From Bacteroides sp. (GTDB lineage: Bacteria > Bacteroidota > Bacteroidia > Bacteroidales > SM23-62): a stretch of DNA of 9,186 bases. The DNA lies in contig DAOUVF010000086.1 of the NCBI GenBank assembly GCA_030667765.1, positions 1 to 9,186 on the forward strand. The letters are read 5' to 3'. Each line of letters starts with the position of its first letter. The first letter of the stretch is position 1. Shown piece after piece: positions 7,932 to 9,186 of the stretch. Made by a program: the position numbers and the translations under genes. The notes beneath the pieces were generated by a model. That model was not told the origin of the DNA, made no database searches, and was given only the letters and a program-made list of their open reading frames with translations.

Positions 7932-7961
7932 CAAATTTAAGATTATTTATTGAACCACAAA
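7932..7961 (-). promoter_or_regulatory. Bacteroidota-type promoter of the E2-E1-PHP-aldolase-SorE operon
   Basis: Read on the minus strand, TTTG (7961-7958) is followed after 18 nt by TAAATTTG (7939-7932), a full match to the -7 consensus TAnnTTTG. The -33/-7 spacing is close to the usual 19-21. Transcription would begin near 7924-7927, inside the palindrome, giving a leader of about 28 nt before the E2 ATG. Confidence 0.7.
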
Positions 7962-8009
7962 GAGTTTTTAATGAATTAATGACAATCTTTGTAAAATATT
8001 GATTATCTG

Positions 8010-8039
8010 TTGTTTTAAGAATTTTTATTATTATATTTG
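8010..8039 (+). promoter_or_regulatory. Bacteroidota-type promoter of the GntR regulator gene
   Basis: TTG (8010-8012) and TATATTTG (8032-8039) are separated by 19 nt and match the -33 and -7 (TAnnTTTG) consensus. Transcription would start near 8044-8047 and leave a leader of about 60 nt that holds both downstream operator-like sites. It faces away from the operon promoter; the two -33 elements are about 48 bp apart. Confidence 0.7.
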
Positions 8040-8057
8040 CGAGTACCATACATTACA

Positions 8058-8073
8058 ACTTGTTTTTACAACA
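8058..8073. promoter_or_regulatory. Second, degenerate operator-like site in the regulator's leader
   Basis: ACTTGTTTTTACAACA matches 12 of 16 positions of the palindrome at 7915-7930 and keeps the TTGT-N4-ACAA framework; only the centre and the last two bases differ. It lies about 11-14 nt after the predicted start of the regulator transcript, where a bound repressor could block transcription. Autoregulation is inferred. Its centre is 143 bp from that of the perfect palindrome. Confidence 0.6.
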
Positions 8074-8081
8074 ATCTTTAT

Positions 8082-8093
8082 ATGTAATTACAT
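8082..8093. promoter_or_regulatory. 12-bp palindrome ATGTAATTACAT before the regulator gene
   Basis: This perfect palindrome has GT-N4-AC spacing like the other two sites but an AATT centre. Its centre is 22 bp (about two helical turns) from that of the degenerate site, so both could face the same side of the helix. It ends just upstream of the SD-like AAGGA. AT-rich sequence makes short palindromes common, so this is weaker than the other two. Confidence 0.35.
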
Positions 8094-8095
8094 GT

Positions 8096-8100
8096 AAGGA
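8096..8100 (+). promoter_or_regulatory. Shine-Dalgarno-like AAGGA for the GntR gene
   Basis: AAGGA ends 5 nt before the ATG at 8106 and supports that start. It is the clearest SD-like site in the window; the operon genes do not show a comparable one that I could see. Confidence 0.5.
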
Positions 8101-8105
8101 AGTTC

Positions 8106-8828
8106 ATGGTCGACGAAACAACATACCAGTTACCCAGGTACAGAGAGCTTTACGAGCAATTGCGGCGGCATATTGAGGAAGGGATATATGGTCCCGGGGA
8201 CCTGCTCCCATCTGAAAATGAATTGTGTGCCGTTAACCAGGTTACCCGTCCCACGGTGAGACGGGCCCTTGATCTGCTGGCTAACGAAGGGTATATTAAA
8301 AAGCACCAGGGACTGGGATCAATTGTTCAGAATCCACCGAAGGGGATAGGTATATTATCCTTTTCAGGAACCACATCAGCTATAGGGAAAGATAACCTGA
8401 AGACTGATGCCATAGTAAAGCCCTATGTCATGCCCTGGCCTGATCAGTTTATTTTTGACCTTACGGATACTGAGCGTGAATCCGGTTGCATCTATTTTGA
8501 GCGTATCAGATATGTAAATGAAATTCCCGTGTTCTATGACCTCTCCTACCTTCCAAATATAAACCTGCCCCGTTTCACTTCCCGGAACCTGAACAATGCT
8601 TCCCTCTTTAATATATTAAGGAAGCATTACCGGATTGAGATCAAGGGCGGGATGCAATATTTTGAGGCCATCCCCGCCACAGAAAACTGCCAGAAGCACC
8701 TGGGCGTAGATCCTGACAAACCCATCCTGAAACTGCAGAGAAAGATGGAAACCAACCGGCTGGATTTCTGTGTATATTCAATACTCTATTGTAATACCGA
8801 AGAGCACAGTTTGTACGGTGAGTTCTAA
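8106..8828 (+). CDS. GntR-family (HutC/UTRA) transcriptional regulator
   Basis: A 240-residue regulator. The winged helix-turn-helix covers about 10-76 with the classic GntR run PGDLLPSENEL (30-40), recognition helix VTRPTVRRALDLL (46-58) and wing GLGSIV (69-74). Residues about 85-235 are a UTRA effector domain (IYFERIRYVNEIPVFYDLSYLP, 129-150, and PILKLQRKMET, 206-216). UTRA domains bind small ligands, often sugar phosphates, that change DNA affinity. It is divergent from the catabolic operon and separated by a control region with two matching operator-like sites, so it most likely represses that operon and itself until an intermediate accumulates. The ATG at 8106 has an AAGGA before it and no earlier in-frame ATG was seen. 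Family assignment is strong; the ligand is unknown, though a phosphorylated sugar made or used by the operon is a natural guess. Confidence 0.92.
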   Translation: MVDETTYQLPRYRELYEQLRRHIEEGIYGPGDLLPSENELCAVNQVTRPTVRRALDLLANEGYIKKHQGLGSIVQNPPKGIGILSFSGTTSAIGKDNLKTDAIVKPYVMPWPDQFIFDLTDTERESGCIYFERIRYVNEIPVFYDLSYLPNINLPRFTSRNLNNASLFNILRKHYRIEIKGGMQYFEAIPATENCQKHLGVDPDKPILKLQRKMETNRLDFCVYSILYCNTEEHSLYGEF

Positions 8829-8840
8829 TAATAAATGCTT

Positions 8841-9186
8841 ATGAAAACATCAAGACGCAACGGAGGATATTTACTCATATTCATCTTTATTTTGATTCAT
8901 GGTTGTTCCGGCCCGACATCCGAGATATCTCCTAACCTTACACTGATCCGGGGAGATATAAATGGTGCCATCATTAAATCAGGCAAGAACCGCCTTGTCG
9001 TCTATGGTGATCCGGCTCATGTATTGTCCGGGGCTGAAATGGTATTGTTCACGCACGCACGAAGAGATGTTATCTGGGCAGGAAAGAGCCTTGTTATGAA
9101 CGGGGCGAAGGCAATTGTTCCCTCCGGTGAGTCAGGTCTGTTCACCAGGGTCGATTCGTTCTGGAACGATTTCACAGGATCCCGGT
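8841..9186 (+). CDS. Lipoprotein with a metallo-beta-lactamase-like N-terminal region, cut by window edge
   Basis: The first 115 residues are visible. Basic residues (KTSRR), a hydrophobic run (YLLIFIFILI, 10-19) and a lipobox IHGC (C22) indicate a signal peptidase II lipoprotein. The mature part (NGAIIKSGKNRLVVYGDPAHVLSG, then MVLFTHARRDVIWAGKSLV) resembles the opening of metallo-beta-lactamase-fold hydrolases, where a THxHxD motif binds metal. Here the motif reads THARRD (71-76): the first His and the Asp are kept but the second His is Arg. No second possible MBL metal site is visible before the edge. A start at 8835 (ATGCTT) is in frame and would add two residues. The gap to the regulator's stop is 6-12 nt, so the two genes are probably cotranscribed. 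The fold assignment is from motif resemblance only; an envelope sugar-related role is speculation. Confidence 0.6.
   Translation, partial: MKTSRRNGGYLLIFIFILIHGCSGPTSEISPNLTLIRGDINGAIIKSGKNRLVVYGDPAHVLSGAEMVLFTHARRDVIWAGKSLVMNGAKAIVPSGESGLFTRVDSFWNDFTGSR

Noticed and set aside
7899..7934. N-terminal extension of E2 from an upstream ATG at 7934
   Set aside because: That start would fall inside the -7 promoter element and make the palindrome coding; the lipoyl domain begins naturally at the ATG at 7898.
7982..8079. Direct repeat acaatcttt at 7982-7990 and 8071-8079
   Set aside because: Nine bases in AT-rich DNA are likely to recur by chance, and neither copy has a consistent place relative to the two promoters.
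7899..8105. Possible riboswitch, small RNA or terminator in the divergent intergenic region
   Set aside because: No GC-rich stem followed by a T run and no conserved aptamer pattern is visible; promoters and operator-like palindromes account for the region.
1..9186. CRISPR arrays, tRNA or rRNA genes, insertion sequences, phage genes
   Set aside because: No spaced repeats, tRNA-like folds, transposase motifs or phage proteins were seen; the window is fully accounted for by metabolic genes and their regulator.

Overview
The window looks like chromosomal DNA of a Bacteroidota member, probably a sugar-degrading environmental or anaerobic one. Three things suggest this: two intergenic promoters fit the phylum's -33 TTG / -7 TAnnTTTG consensus; most starts lack a strong Shine-Dalgarno; and the domain fusions (E1 alpha-beta, aldolase-SDR) are of a kind seen there. 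The assignment is inferred from sequence features, not from a database match.

Positions 1-7898, minus strand, hold a tightly packed five-gene operon. In transcription order it encodes a lipoyl E2 acyltransferase, a fused E1 alpha/beta 2-oxo-acid dehydrogenase, a PHP-domain putative phosphoesterase, a class II aldolase fused to a sorbitol-6-phosphate-dehydrogenase-like SDR, and a SorE-like (L-sorbose-1-phosphate reductase family) medium-chain dehydrogenase cut by the left edge. Gaps between genes are 4, -1, 9 and 15 nt, so one transcript is likely.

Positions 7899-8105 are an AT-rich divergent control region. I see a promoter for each direction and a perfect 16-bp palindrome, ACTTGTATATACAAGT, lying on the expected start point of the operon transcript. 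A degenerate copy lies in the 5' leader of the regulator gene, with a further 12-bp palindrome just after it. The palindrome core GTATATAC matches the GTnTAnAC operator pattern of the HutC subfamily of GntR regulators.

Positions 8106-8828, plus strand, encode a GntR/HutC (UTRA) regulator, which is the obvious candidate to bind those sites. Directly after it, and probably cotranscribed, begins a lipoprotein resembling the metallo-beta-lactamase fold with a damaged metal motif; the right edge cuts it.

Taken together this looks like a ligand-controlled catabolic unit. Sugar or sugar-alcohol (phosphate) intermediates would be redox-interconverted by the SorE-like and SrlD-like enzymes and split by the class II aldolase. 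A 2-oxo acid would then be oxidatively decarboxylated by the dedicated E1-E2 complex. The combination matches no pathway I know. The substrate, the kinase or transporter, and the E3 subunit are not visible here, so the pathway is a hypothesis.
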